The notes below the pieces were generated by a model, which was given only the letters and a program-made list of their open reading frames with translations, did not search any database and had not been told where the DNA came from. Below, in pieces: positions 46,130 to 54,288 of a stretch of 64,000 bases of DNA; within the stretch, counting starts at the first letter, position 1, and every line of letters starts with the position of its first letter. The stretch comes from JABDMH01 sp965223165 (GTDB taxonomy: Bacteria; Bacteroidota; Bacteroidia; Chitinophagales; Saprospiraceae), in assembly GCA_965223165.1 (NCBI GenBank), contig CBDCVQ010000020.1, positions 1,054,001-1,118,000 of the forward strand. Direction: 5' to 3'. A program made the translations under genes and the position numbers.

Positions 46130-46330
46130 AGTTTTGAGTGAGCGGGAGTTTGTGAGTTTTGAGTGAGCTTGAGTTCTGAGTTTTTGAGTGAGCTTGAGTT
46201 CTGAGTGCACTTGAGTTTGGAGTGAGCCTGAGTTTTGAGTTATGGAGTCAGCTGGAGTTCTGAGTAAACTTGAGTTTTGACGAGCTCACGACTAGACCAT
46301 CTCTCACTGAAAAACTGGCAGAAAAAGGCC
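46130..46330. repeat. GAGT-rich irregular tandem repeat
   Basis: About 150 bases of degenerate units of roughly 25 bases such as GAGTGAGCTTGAGTTCTGAG, ending with GAGTTTTGACGAGCTC. The 50-base end segment (46262-46311) recurs at 46522-46571 with four mismatches. The whole stretch is non-coding and lies just upstream of the aldo/keto reductase gene. Confidence 0.75.
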
Positions 46331-46343
46331 ACAAAGCCCAGAT

Positions 46344-46414
46344 CAGGCCGCGTTTGGCGTCCCCGCCAAACGCATTGCTAGCTCGCTGTCCCCTGAAGCC
46401 TTGATGAAACGATT
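46344..46414. repeat. Dispersed repeat with perfect hairpin, copy 2
   Basis: GCGTTTGGC (46350-46358), a 6-base loop and GCCAAACGC (46365-46373) repeat the stem of copy 1 at 13485-13560, and the flanks CAGGCC, GAAGCCTT and CGATT are also kept. It sits between the two copies of the 50-base direct repeat. Confidence 0.6.
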
Positions 46415-46521
46415 CACTCTAGCGCACTCAAGTCACTGCTCTGTGTGAGTTCTGAGTGAGATGGAGTGGAAGTGACTATAGTGACCCAGAGTGCCTAGGG
46501 AGTGATCTAGAGTGAAGTTCG

Positions 46522-46571
46522 GAGTGCACTTGAGTTTTGACGAGCTCACGACTGGACGATCTCTCACTGAA
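46522..46571. repeat. Second copy of 50-base direct repeat
   Basis: 46 of 50 positions match 46262-46311, including TTGAGTTTTGACGAGCTCAC and CTCTCACTGAA. It marks the right end of the GAGT-type repeat region, which ends about 200 bases before the small peptide gene. Confidence 0.7.
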
Positions 46572-46771
46572 GTGCCCACCTAGCAGGAATCCTCCCACAC
46601 CGTGAGCTCGAATTGAACTCTTCCAATGAAATCTATCAACTAAGCAAGGGAATCTTCCCTGCTTGACAGAGTAGAAGATTTCCGCATGGATCAAAAACCA
46701 AACATATTTGAAATTATTAGCAATATTTATTATCATCTACCAATTTAATTGTTATGGTTAAATCACACATC

Positions 46772-46918
46772 ATGAAACGCATCAAATTGCAAGACCTCAA
46801 GAAGATTGAGGGTGGAGACCATTGTTCAATCCTGCATACCATTTATGCAAATAACTGCTTGACCGGAGGGGCACTAGCTGGAACTCTATATGGTTATGTG
46901 CAAGGTGGCTCCACTTAG
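46772..46918 (+). CDS. Double-glycine-leader small peptide (bacteriocin-like precursor)
   Basis: 48 residues from the ATG at 46772 (an in-frame ATG at 46754 would add six). The leader MKRIKLQDLKKIEGG ends in the double glycine recognised by peptidase-containing ABC exporters, with the hydrophobic pattern I-L-L-I before it. The 33-residue core is DHCSILHTIYANNC and then a Gly/Ala-rich part (LTGGALAGTLYGYVQGGST) with small-residue spacing like class II bacteriocins. The two Cys (core positions 3 and 14) could form a disulfide. The gene is AT-rich and begins an island of four more reading frames, the last of which has lost most of an ABC exporter. A signalling peptide is an alternative. Confidence 0.75.
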   Translation: MKRIKLQDLKKIEGGDHCSILHTIYANNCLTGGALAGTLYGYVQGGST

Positions 46919-46984
46919 AGTGGAACCATGCCATGCTAACATCTTTCTTATAGTGGCCGTGTGAATATTTACCTCCCCCTTCAA

Positions 46985-48238
46985 ATGAAGTATTCCTACG
47001 GCTTGGTTCTTATCTTCTTGTCGGCCTTTTGTGTATCACACATAGGGGCACAAATTCGACATTTTGAAGGGCGTGTACTCTCCACGTTGGATTCGCTTCC
47101 ACTCTATCTAGCCTCGGTGTCAAATGAAGCTGAGGACAAGGGAGTTGTGACAAACAGGTTAGGCGAATTTCATTTAGTGCTTGATTCTCTCGACCAATCA
47201 AGGTATATATTGATCCAGTACCTGGGTTATACGAATGAATATATTTCGACTGATAGTGCCGGTGCTTCAAGTGAAGCTATTTACCTACGCCCTGATCCTT
47301 TTTCCCTCTCTGAAGTTGTCGTCTCGGCAAGAAATGATAGATCGGAAGAGATACTGAGAGAATGCGTTTCCCAAATGAGATCTAACTATTCTCGTAAGAC
47401 TCATCTCTTAACGTCATTTTTGAGAGAGTCTTCAAGAAATGAAATCGGGGGTAAATTTACCTCCCTACTTGAAGCCATACTCGAAATTCAAAAATCGGGA
47501 TTCCATAAACGACAAAGCAATGTCAAAATTCGCCTTCTGGAACTACGGAAGACCAAAGACTATGCAAAGTATCCAATATTAACTAGAATAATGCGATACT
47601 TTTTTCGAAAGGGTGACACCGATCTACATAATCTAATGAGATATGATCCGATCAAGTGCAATATCAGAGGTGAGGCTGTAAAATTCATCAAACCTTTTTC
47701 TCAATACGATACTGCTTATTATATAGGGCAAACAACCTATGACGGGTCGCCTACTCACATAGTAGGGCTAGAGGACATTAATATCAAGGCCACCCTGTTC
47801 ATCTGTGAGTCAGATCATGCTCTATTGGAGGCCAAATACCTATTTACCGGCATGCACCCTCTAAAGACTCCAGAAGAAGAAATAAACTATAAGGAAGAAC
47901 TTCAGATCAAGTATAGAAGGGCGTTTGGGACATATCACCTCTTTCACCAAAGCTACTTTCGCATCGACGACATTCGACTCGTAGATGGCAAGAGATCAGT
48001 TGGGTATAGACACTCCGATCTCACCTTCACAAGCATCCAACCAAGTAGAAAGAATTTTGATAAAATCAAACGGCGTGATAGACTGGTAGAAGACGTAAAA
48101 AATATTTCCAGCAAATACAATGCTGATTTTTGGAGAAACACCAATACATTTCTGATGACCCCACTTGATCAAAACTTAGTTCGTGATCTAGAGTTTGAGT
48201 ACTCGCTAGAGGATCAATTTCATCTCTCCAATGAGTAA
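46985..48238 (+). CDS. Carboxypeptidase-regulatory-like domain protein, exported
   Basis: 417 residues from the ATG at 46985, which begins a signal peptide ending in IGAQ. A GTG at 46961 is less likely. RHFEGRVLSTLDSLPLYLASV followed by NRLGEFHLVLD and YLGYTNEYI is a CarboxypepD_reg-like beta-sandwich (residues about 20-100), and LSEVVVSARN resembles the link before a TonB plug or a DUF5686-like body. The rest is charged and beta-rich (TSFLRESSRNE). Such proteins occur next to double-glycine peptides in Bacteroidota gene clusters, perhaps as envelope partners. It overlaps the next gene by 8 bases. Confidence 0.8.
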   Translation: MKYSYGLVLIFLSAFCVSHIGAQIRHFEGRVLSTLDSLPLYLASVSNEAEDKGVVTNRLGEFHLVLDSLDQSRYILIQYLGYTNEYISTDSAGASSEAIYLRPDPFSLSEVVVSARNDRSEEILRECVSQMRSNYSRKTHLLTSFLRESSRNEIGGKFTSLLEAILEIQKSGFHKRQSNVKIRLLELRKTKDYAKYPILTRIMRYFFRKGDTDLHNLMRYDPIKCNIRGEAVKFIKPFSQYDTAYYIGQTTYDGSPTHIVGLEDINIKATLFICESDHALLEAKYLFTGMHPLKTPEEEINYKEELQIKYRRAFGTYHLFHQSYFRIDDIRLVDGKRSVGYRHSDLTFTSIQPSRKNFDKIKRRDRLVEDVKNISSKYNADFWRNTNTFLMTPLDQNLVRDLEFEYSLEDQFHLSNE

Positions 48239-48845
48239 CAGTACTTCGCCGTTCAGGTTCAATCTATCATGGCAACAGATTCTTTTGATCATTTTGCCGA
48301 CCCTATTGTTTCTCGAGAGGTACTACACATACTTCGTTCTTAGGCTTAAAGCTATGAACGGAACAGACTCCTCCATCACATTTAAATCATTTTTTATCTT
48401 CAATTTTGCCCTTGGAGTCATGGTAATGTGGGCCACTATTCTCACCAGGTTTGCTGTTTTGAAAGTGACATCTGTTCTATGGAAGGACATCCCAGCAAGA
48501 CAGCTATTGAAAGCTGCATCCCTATCGTACATTGTATACTTTATTGCGGCCCTGGTCAAGATCGGCTATTTTGAGTTTTTTGCGTCAAGTTACGGCATGC
48601 ATGAATTGAGGGACTTCGACCAAATATTTTACCTTGAGCAAAGGCAAGATCTAGAACTAAATGTCATCTCACTCATCGGTTCTCAGATATATGTATTGGA
48701 CGTAATCTATTACATGCTCTTATTCTTGATACTTGATCTCCGTGTGAATGATGTTTCCACGCTATTCATAGCACTAATATCACTAATTGGATATATCTGC
48801 GTTCTTTGTTATAAGTTATTGTTGGTAATAATTCAACTTATTTAA
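48231..48845 (+). CDS. Integral membrane protein of the peptide island
   Basis: 204 residues with about five membrane helices (about 15-35, 50-72, 94-113, 140-163 and 172-202). The ATG at 48231 overlaps the stop of the previous gene (ATGAGTAA), so the two are translationally coupled. No family was recognised with certainty. The polar residues in the helices are few. The sequence is AT-rich like the rest of the island. A role in immunity or in peptide handling is a guess from position only. Confidence 0.7.
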   Translation: MSNSTSPFRFNLSWQQILLIILPTLLFLERYYTYFVLRLKAMNGTDSSITFKSFFIFNFALGVMVMWATILTRFAVLKVTSVLWKDIPARQLLKAASLSYIVYFIAALVKIGYFEFFASSYGMHELRDFDQIFYLEQRQDLELNVISLIGSQIYVLDVIYYMLLFLILDLRVNDVSTLFIALISLIGYICVLCYKLLLVIIQLI

Positions 48846-48857
48846 TTTTTAGACTGC

Positions 48858-49139
48858 TTGATTTCCCATCGTAATAAGACGAAAACCACACGTACTGTGC
48901 TTGTTGTCTCGATGCTCTTACTAATGACATTTATGTCTATCTGGACATTCAAATCTATACAAGAGCACCAAGCCGATCTCGCGAAGATAATGTCTATTAC
49001 GCTGAACGAGTTGACATTTTGCGACTACACAGGCGACGAGGTCCCTCTTGTTCCAGATTCGTTAAGAAAGCAAGAGTGTGTAATTGTAAATATCAGCAGT
49101 GATTGTGACATTTGTTATGAGACACTTGTGAAATTTTAG
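48858..49139 (+). pseudogene. Truncated thioredoxin-like membrane-anchored protein
   Basis: 93 residues with a TTG start. One membrane anchor (about 13-31) is followed by a periplasmic part with VIVNISSDCDICYETLVKF, which looks like the first beta strand and a CxxC redox site of a TlpA/redoxin domain. The frame ends in TAG only seven codons after the second active-site Cys, so at least half of a thioredoxin fold is missing. Directly after that stop, in the same frame, the sequence turns into the end of an ABC ATPase. This suggests that a deletion joined two genes. Confidence 0.6.
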
Positions 49140-49316
49140 TCTTGGATCCACCTTAGCCCTGACATTCAGGAACGACTTTTTCTCTATCTCACTGAATTGA
49201 AGAATCGAATGATTGTGGTTGTCATAAGTCACAGCAAGGACATAATTAGTAGATGTGATAAAGTGGTTAACATGACAGAAGTAACCAATAGAGATCCGGT
49301 GGATCTGTCATTCTGA
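49140..49316 (+). pseudogene. Remnant of an ABC-transporter ATPase C-terminus
   Basis: 59 codons in the same frame as the truncated thioredoxin-like gene, after its TAG stop. IQERLFLYLTELKNRMIVVV, then ISHSKDIISRCDKVVNM, matches the end of exporter ATPases: the helix after the Walker B/D-loop, a beta strand, the H-loop His, and the ADKI-type strand (here CDKV). Walker A, Q-loop, signature and Walker B are all missing. In intact clusters a peptidase-containing ABC exporter cuts and exports the double-glycine peptide. The loss of this gene suggests that the cluster is non-functional unless another exporter serves it. Confidence 0.6.
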
Positions 49317-49486
49317 CTGTAGGCCACTAAGTCAATATGTGAATCGCCAGACATTTTACATACTTCTAGCGAGTCCGCTCTCTGGAGTAACCATCACGAC
49401 CAAAAGTGAGCCATTAGTTAGTGGAGGCAAGTGGAGTGACAACTGTTGATCCGGGCTGGGAGTCGCAGTGTGAAGGCTCTCCACCC

Positions 49487-49880
49487 CCCGCCAGCTCGTC
49501 TAAAACTCTGGGCACTCAAGGCACTACTCCCAAAAGGTCCTCCCACCCCGCGAGCTCGTACAAAACTCTAGTTCACTCAAGGTCACTCTAGCGCACTCAA
49601 GGCACTCTAAAATGGCACTCTAGCGCACTCAAGGCACTTCTCCCAAAAGGTCCTCCCACCCCGCGAGCTCGTACAAAACTCTAGTTCACTCAAGGTCACT
49701 CTAGCGCACTCAAGGCACTCTCAAATGGCACTCTAGCGCACTCAAGGCACTTCTCCCAAAAGGTCCTCCCACCCCGCGAGCTCGTCTAAAACTCTAGTTC
49801 ACTCAAGGTCACTCTAGCGCACTCTAGCGCACTCTAAAATGGCACTCTAGCGCACTCAAGGCACTCTAAAATGGCACTCC
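49487..49880. repeat. Tandem repeat of period 113 bases (CACTC/GAGCTC-rich)
   Basis: GGTCCTCCCACCCCGCGAGC occurs at 49536, 49649 and 49762, an exact period of 113. Each unit continues with CTCGTACAAAACTC (CTCGTCTAAAACTC in the third), AGTTCACTCAAGGTCACTC and CTCTAGCGCACTC, with small variations and partial units at both ends. The segment GAGCTCGTACAAAACTC is nearly the reverse complement of GAGTTTTGACGAGCTC in the left repeats at 46.2-46.6 kb. Apart from the terminator at 49882-49913, the gap 49317-49931 holds only these repeats. Confidence 0.85.
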
Positions 49881-49881
49881 C

Positions 49882-49913
49882 AAAAAGGGGGCTGCGACAT
49901 GGCCACAACCCCC
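49882..49913 (-). terminator. Intrinsic terminator of the fasciclin gene
   Basis: On the minus strand, GGGGGTTGTGG and the following complement (positions 49913 to 49887) form an 11-bp stem with some G-T pairs, followed by five T (49886-49882). It lies 19 bases after the fasciclin stop codon. Confidence 0.7.
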
Positions 49914-49931
49914 TCATAGATTCCTAACGAC

Positions 49932-50411
49932 TTAGTTTTTCAACCGGGACGGAGGCATCATCACCTGATCGATGATATGCACGACACCGTTGGAGACTGC
50001 CGCATCCGATTGTGATAGGGTGGCTCCATTGATGTGAAAAGTCTCGGCAGCCAGGGAGAGTTCAACTTCCTCGCCCTGCAATGTCGTGACCTTTCCTGCA
50101 GTCATATCGGATAGTGTTACCTTGCCCGGTATCACATGGTACCTGAGAATGGACAATAACTGATCCCTATTGTCCGGCTCCATCAACGATGTCCAGGTGC
50201 CGTCGGGCAACGCTGCAATCGCTTCATTGGAGGGGGCAAAGAGGGTATACGTACCGTCCTCCTGTAGTGTCTCCAGCAAGTCCGTCACGGCGATTGCCTC
50301 CGCAAAAGTCGTTAAGGACTCCTGCTCATTAGTCCAGTCGATGATGCTTTGTGCATGGGCTGTCACAGCCATGACCGTCATCAGACAGAAGACCATCATA
50401 AGATGCTTCAT
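49932..50411 (-). CDS. Fasciclin-domain exported protein
   Basis: 159 residues from the ATG at 50411 (a start six bases earlier is possible). Signal peptide ending in AHAQ. One fasciclin (FAS1) domain covers residues about 25-155: TDLLETLQEDGTYTLFAPSN, then LLSILRYHVIPGKV and SNGVVHIIDQVMMPP are its conserved H1 and H2 regions. Single-domain fasciclins are common in Bacteroidota and are linked to adhesion or surface contacts. It is divergent from the helicase gene. Confidence 0.94.
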   Translation of the reverse strand: MKHLMMVFCLMTVMAVTAHAQSIIDWTNEQESLTTFAEAIAVTDLLETLQEDGTYTLFAPSNEAIAALPDGTWTSLMEPDNRDQLLSILRYHVIPGKVTLSDMTAGKVTTLQGEEVELSLAAETFHINGATLSQSDAAVSNGVVHIIDQVMMPPSRLKN

Positions 50412-50692
50412 AATCAAAATTGTTGTTTAGGTTATAAATGAAAAGTCTAAATCCTACCTCACACACAATCTTGAGCGGGTCGCAAAGGAAATGGAAATAG
50501 TCTGAGAGAATCGTGATCGATGCGATCGTGCTCTTATAACGAAGAATCTGGAAGAGCGATATATACGAAGGCTCATTTTTTTTGATACGAGCGTCTCCGG
50601 TCGGATGGTGCAGACTGCCATGCCATTGTCAGACAGCAGGATAATCCGTACCTCGCCGGGCGTAGAAGGGGAGGAAATGTACCTTTACACAA

Positions 50693-53600
50693 ATGGCCAC
50701 AAAACGTAATGTATCGGACCGGCTGGCAAGCGTCTACCAAGAGGCTTACGACGACCTGAACGAGGCTCAGCGACAGGCAGTGGATCAGCTGGATGGGCCG
50801 ATCATGGTATTGGCTGGGCCCGGCACCGGCAAAACCCAAATTCTAGCCCTGCGCATCGGACACATACTCAGCAAGACCGACACCAGCCCCGGCAACATCT
50901 TGTGCCTGACCTACACCGACGCCGGGGCGATCGCCATGCGCAAGAGGCTATTGAAATACATTGGCCCGGCAGCGTACAAAGTGCAGGTGCACACCTTTCA
51001 TTCTTTTTGCAACCAGGTCATTCAAGACAACCAGGAATCATTTTCAGCGTATGCCATCCTCCAGCACATCTCGGATCTGGAGAAGGCCCAGATGCTTCGA
51101 TCCGCGATCGATAGCTTCCCCTATGAGCATCCCCTGCGCAAGCTGAAGGGTCAATTATACTACGAGGCCCGGCGCATGGAGAGCCTCTTTTCGCTCATGA
51201 AACGCGAATCCTGGACACCAGCCTACCTGGTCGACCATATTGCCGCCGAGTATCAGCGTATTGAACAGGACCCTGCCAACTTTTACAAGACCACCCGAAA
51301 GACGTACAAGGCCGGGGATCCCAAGCGGGATTACTACAAGAAAAAGGATCGGATGGATCTACTCAAGGCCGCCGTACACGCATTTGAGCCCTTCCAAATC
51401 AGGATGAAAGAGGCCGGCAGATACGATTTTGACGATATGATCCATTGGGTCTTAGAAGCCTTTCAGACGGACGATGGGCTACTGGCCAGCTATCAGGAGC
51501 GGTTTCTGTACGTTTTGGTGGACGAATATCAGGACACCAATGGCTCTCAAAATAAGATCATTGAGCTGCTGGTGGATTATTGGGAGCGACCCAATCTCTT
51601 TGTCGTGGGCGATGACGACCAGGCCATCTTTCGCTTTCAGGGGGCCAATATGACCAACCTGGTCGACTTGCACCGAAAGTACCAACCGACCACCGTGGTC
51701 TTGACCCACAACTATCGCTCCTCGCAACCCATCCTGGACTCCGCCGGTCATCTGGTCAACTTTAATGCCCAGCGCATCACCCACGAGTTTCCCGGCGTAC
51801 AGAAAAGACTAGTCTCGCGTCTCGCCCACGCACCCAAAAATCAAAGTCCACAAGTCTACGAATACCTCAATGTCGCCCAAGAAGAGAGTGCCCTGTTTAC
51901 CAAGCTCAAACTGCTACAGGCCCAGCAGGTACCACTCTCTCAGATCGCCGTGATCTACCGCAAGCATGCCCAGGCTTACAATCTCATCAAGGCCCTGGCG
52001 CAGATCAATGTCCCCATTGACGTCAAGCAGAAGGTCAATATCCTGTACGAGCCCGTGATCCGCAACCTCGAGCATATCCTCACCTACCTGCACAAGGAAT
52101 CGGTCACACCCGGCACGGCCGAAAGCATCCTCTTTGAGTTGATGCACTATCGGTTTTTTGATCTACCTCCCGTCGAGGTGGCCAAGCTGTCCATGCATTG
52201 CTGGCGAAATCCGCGAGATAGGCGGTCCTTGCGCCAAGCCATTAAGGACGTGGATCTCCTTGAGTCCCTGGAGCTGCAGCACATCCCAGCCTTCCTCGCA
52301 TTTAGTGCCACCTTGGATTATTGGGTGAGCCAGATTCCGCACGTGACGCTGCAGGTACTCTTTGAGCGCATCCTCAAGCGAGGCAATGTCCTTCGCGAGG
52401 TGATGAAAAGCGATCGCCGGACGTACCAGATGCAGACCATCGCCACCTTCTTTAACTACCTCAAAGAAGAGACACACCGCGACCCGGGCATGCAGTTGGG
52501 CGCATTTTTGCAGACACTGGCAGAAATGCGGGAGATGGAGCTACCGCTCTACATGCACAATCTGATGCGCTCACGCGACGGCATCAATTTTATGACCGCG
52601 CATGGAGCCAAGGGACTAGAGTTTGAGTATGTCTTCATGATCGGCTGCAACAAGCGGCATTGGGAAAGCCTCTATGGGCGACGTGACGCTTATACCCTGC
52701 CCAGCAGTATCATTGACCCAACCAAGGAAACCGATGTGGAGGACGAGCGCAGACTCTTCTATGTGGCAATGACGAGGGCCAAGCACTCGCTGCAGATATC
52801 GTATGCAGCCGAAAACCTCAATGGCATGCCGGAGGAGCCCAGCCAGTTTATTGCAGAACTGCTGTCGCAAGGAGCCGCCGGAGCCGTCGAAAAGAAGGTG
52901 CCGGAGAGAGAAACGGTCGATTTCTACGAAAACCTCTTGACGCCCACCGACCGTAAGCTACCGCTGATCGATCACGATCTGATCGACAGGGCGCTTGAGA
53001 AGTTTCAGATGTCACCCACCGCCCTCAACAAGTATCTGGCCTGTCCCCGCACCTTCTATTTTGAAAACATCTTAAAAGTACCGCTGGCCAATAGTCCCTA
53101 CCTGGGCTTTGGCAACGCGGTGCACTACGCCTTGCAACGCACGCTGGAGGACCACCTGCATGGACTCCCCCTCACTGAGGAACGGCTCATGCAGCATTAT
53201 GAAAGTCAGATGCTCTTCTTTCGAGCGCATTTTAGTACGAAAGAATTTGAAAACTACCTCAAGCACGGCGAGCGCATTCTGCCGGCATATGTAGCCCATC
53301 ATCGCGATCGATGGCTCAGCGCCAAGCGTCTGCTGGTCGAGAAAAACATAAGCCACGTCACCCACCGTGGTATACCGATCAAAGGTCGGATCGACCTCAT
53401 CCTGGAAGATAGCTCAGGCCGCTACACCGTCATTGATTTCAAGACCGGCAACATGGACAACCCGCAGTTGAGAAATCAGAAGCTACGGGCCCAAACCAGT
53501 TTCGATCGTCCCGGGGGCGATTATTGGCGCCAGGTCGTGTTTTATAAGATTCTTCTGGATGCCCAAGCGGACGATCCCGTCATCATGGACGTGGGGCAGA

Positions 53601-53875
53601 TGAGCTTTGTCGAGCCCGACAAGCATGGCCAGTTCTACGACAAGGATTTCTTAGTTGACCTGGGTCAGTACGAGCTGGTTTCTGATCAAATCGTGTCCGT
53701 ACATCAACGTCTGCATGACCACGATTTTGATGTGGACTGCGGTCGCCGCGATTGTGACTGGTGCAATTTTGTTAAGAATGACTTTGTGCTGCCGGAAGAT
53801 ACCTTTGCTGAGGCGGAAGAGCCAACACCGAGAGAATTCGTCTCGGATATGGGCCAGTACGAGCTCGATTTTTGA
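50693..53875 (+). CDS. UvrD/Rep-type DNA helicase fused to a PD-(D/E)XK nuclease with Fe-S cysteines
   Basis: 1060 residues. Superfamily 1 helicase motifs are in order: Q motif LNEAQRQAV, Walker A GPGTGKT (42-48), LCLTYTDAGAIAMRKR (Ia), VDEYQDTN (II), VVGDDDQAIFRFQGA (III), LTHNYRSSQPI (IV), MTAHGAKGLEFEYVFM (V) and RRLFYVAMTRAKHSL (VI). From about residue 770 an AddB/RecB-like nuclease follows: KYLACPRTFYF (first Fe-S Cys), GRIDLILEDSSGRYTVIDFKTG (D..D/E.K site) and CGRRDCDWCNF (three further Cys). Such enzymes process DNA ends for recombination, or act in phage defence. No AddA/AddB partner is adjacent, so it may act alone. Confidence 0.93.
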   Translation: MATKRNVSDRLASVYQEAYDDLNEAQRQAVDQLDGPIMVLAGPGTGKTQILALRIGHILSKTDTSPGNILCLTYTDAGAIAMRKRLLKYIGPAAYKVQVHTFHSFCNQVIQDNQESFSAYAILQHISDLEKAQMLRSAIDSFPYEHPLRKLKGQLYYEARRMESLFSLMKRESWTPAYLVDHIAAEYQRIEQDPANFYKTTRKTYKAGDPKRDYYKKKDRMDLLKAAVHAFEPFQIRMKEAGRYDFDDMIHWVLEAFQTDDGLLASYQERFLYVLVDEYQDTNGSQNKIIELLVDYWERPNLFVVGDDDQAIFRFQGANMTNLVDLHRKYQPTTVVLTHNYRSSQPILDSAGHLVNFNAQRITHEFPGVQKRLVSRLAHAPKNQSPQVYEYLNVAQEESALFTKLKLLQAQQVPLSQIAVIYRKHAQAYNLIKALAQINVPIDVKQKVNILYEPVIRNLEHILTYLHKESVTPGTAESILFELMHYRFFDLPPVEVAKLSMHCWRNPRDRRSLRQAIKDVDLLESLELQHIPAFLAFSATLDYWVSQIPHVTLQVLFERILKRGNVLREVMKSDRRTYQMQTIATFFNYLKEETHRDPGMQLGAFLQTLAEMREMELPLYMHNLMRSRDGINFMTAHGAKGLEFEYVFMIGCNKRHWESLYGRRDAYTLPSSIIDPTKETDVEDERRLFYVAMTRAKHSLQISYAAENLNGMPEEPSQFIAELLSQGAAGAVEKKVPERETVDFYENLLTPTDRKLPLIDHDLIDRALEKFQMSPTALNKYLACPRTFYFENILKVPLANSPYLGFGNAVHYALQRTLEDHLHGLPLTEERLMQHYESQMLFFRAHFSTKEFENYLKHGERILPAYVAHHRDRWLSAKRLLVEKNISHVTHRGIPIKGRIDLILEDSSGRYTVIDFKTGNMDNPQLRNQKLRAQTSFDRPGGDYWRQVVFYKILLDAQADDPVIMDVGQMSFVEPDKHGQFYDKDFLVDLGQYELVSDQIVSVHQRLHDHDFDVDCGRRDCDWCNFVKNDFVLPEDTFAEAEEPTPREFVSDMGQYELDF

Positions 53876-54288
53876 CTGCATCGGCGTGCATGAGATCCTT
53901 TTCTGTCTACACACTCATGGATAGGCTTTGACCCGTGGAAAACGTCTGATTCGTGGAGCTGTGGGCTTACCGCTGCACATCCTTTGATGGTCGTGGGCCA
54001 GACAGCGCTAGGTCAAAGACCGACGGTCCACGAGAGCCCGCGGAGATGACCCGGCCCATCAAGCGCTGGTAAGGGACAACATCTTCGCGACAAAATCACC
54101 TTTTGATCACTTGGACAACTCCACTGTTAGACTCCTCAACGAAAATCTCCCACCCACCAACTAGACCTCTTTTAAACCAACTTTTTCAAACCACTGCACA
54201 ACGTTTGATACCTACACCATGAGTCTCTGACCGAGCGAGGTCCAGTTTTTTCCTAATTTCCAAGCTCTTGAACAAATCACTTGGTGCG
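53876..54288. other. Intergenic region, nothing recognised
   Basis: A gap of about 413 bases between two plus-strand genes. No RNA gene, repeat or strong hairpin was seen. It should hold the promoter of the metalloprotease gene. Confidence 0.45.

Noticed and set aside
46079..46210. 44-residue N-terminal extension of the aldo/keto reductase
   Set aside because: Much of it translates the GAGT-type repeat, and family members start at the MKQATFSNG segment.
49487..49880. Possible CRISPR array
   Set aside because: The units are continuous 113-base tandem repeats without unique spacers, and no cas genes are near.
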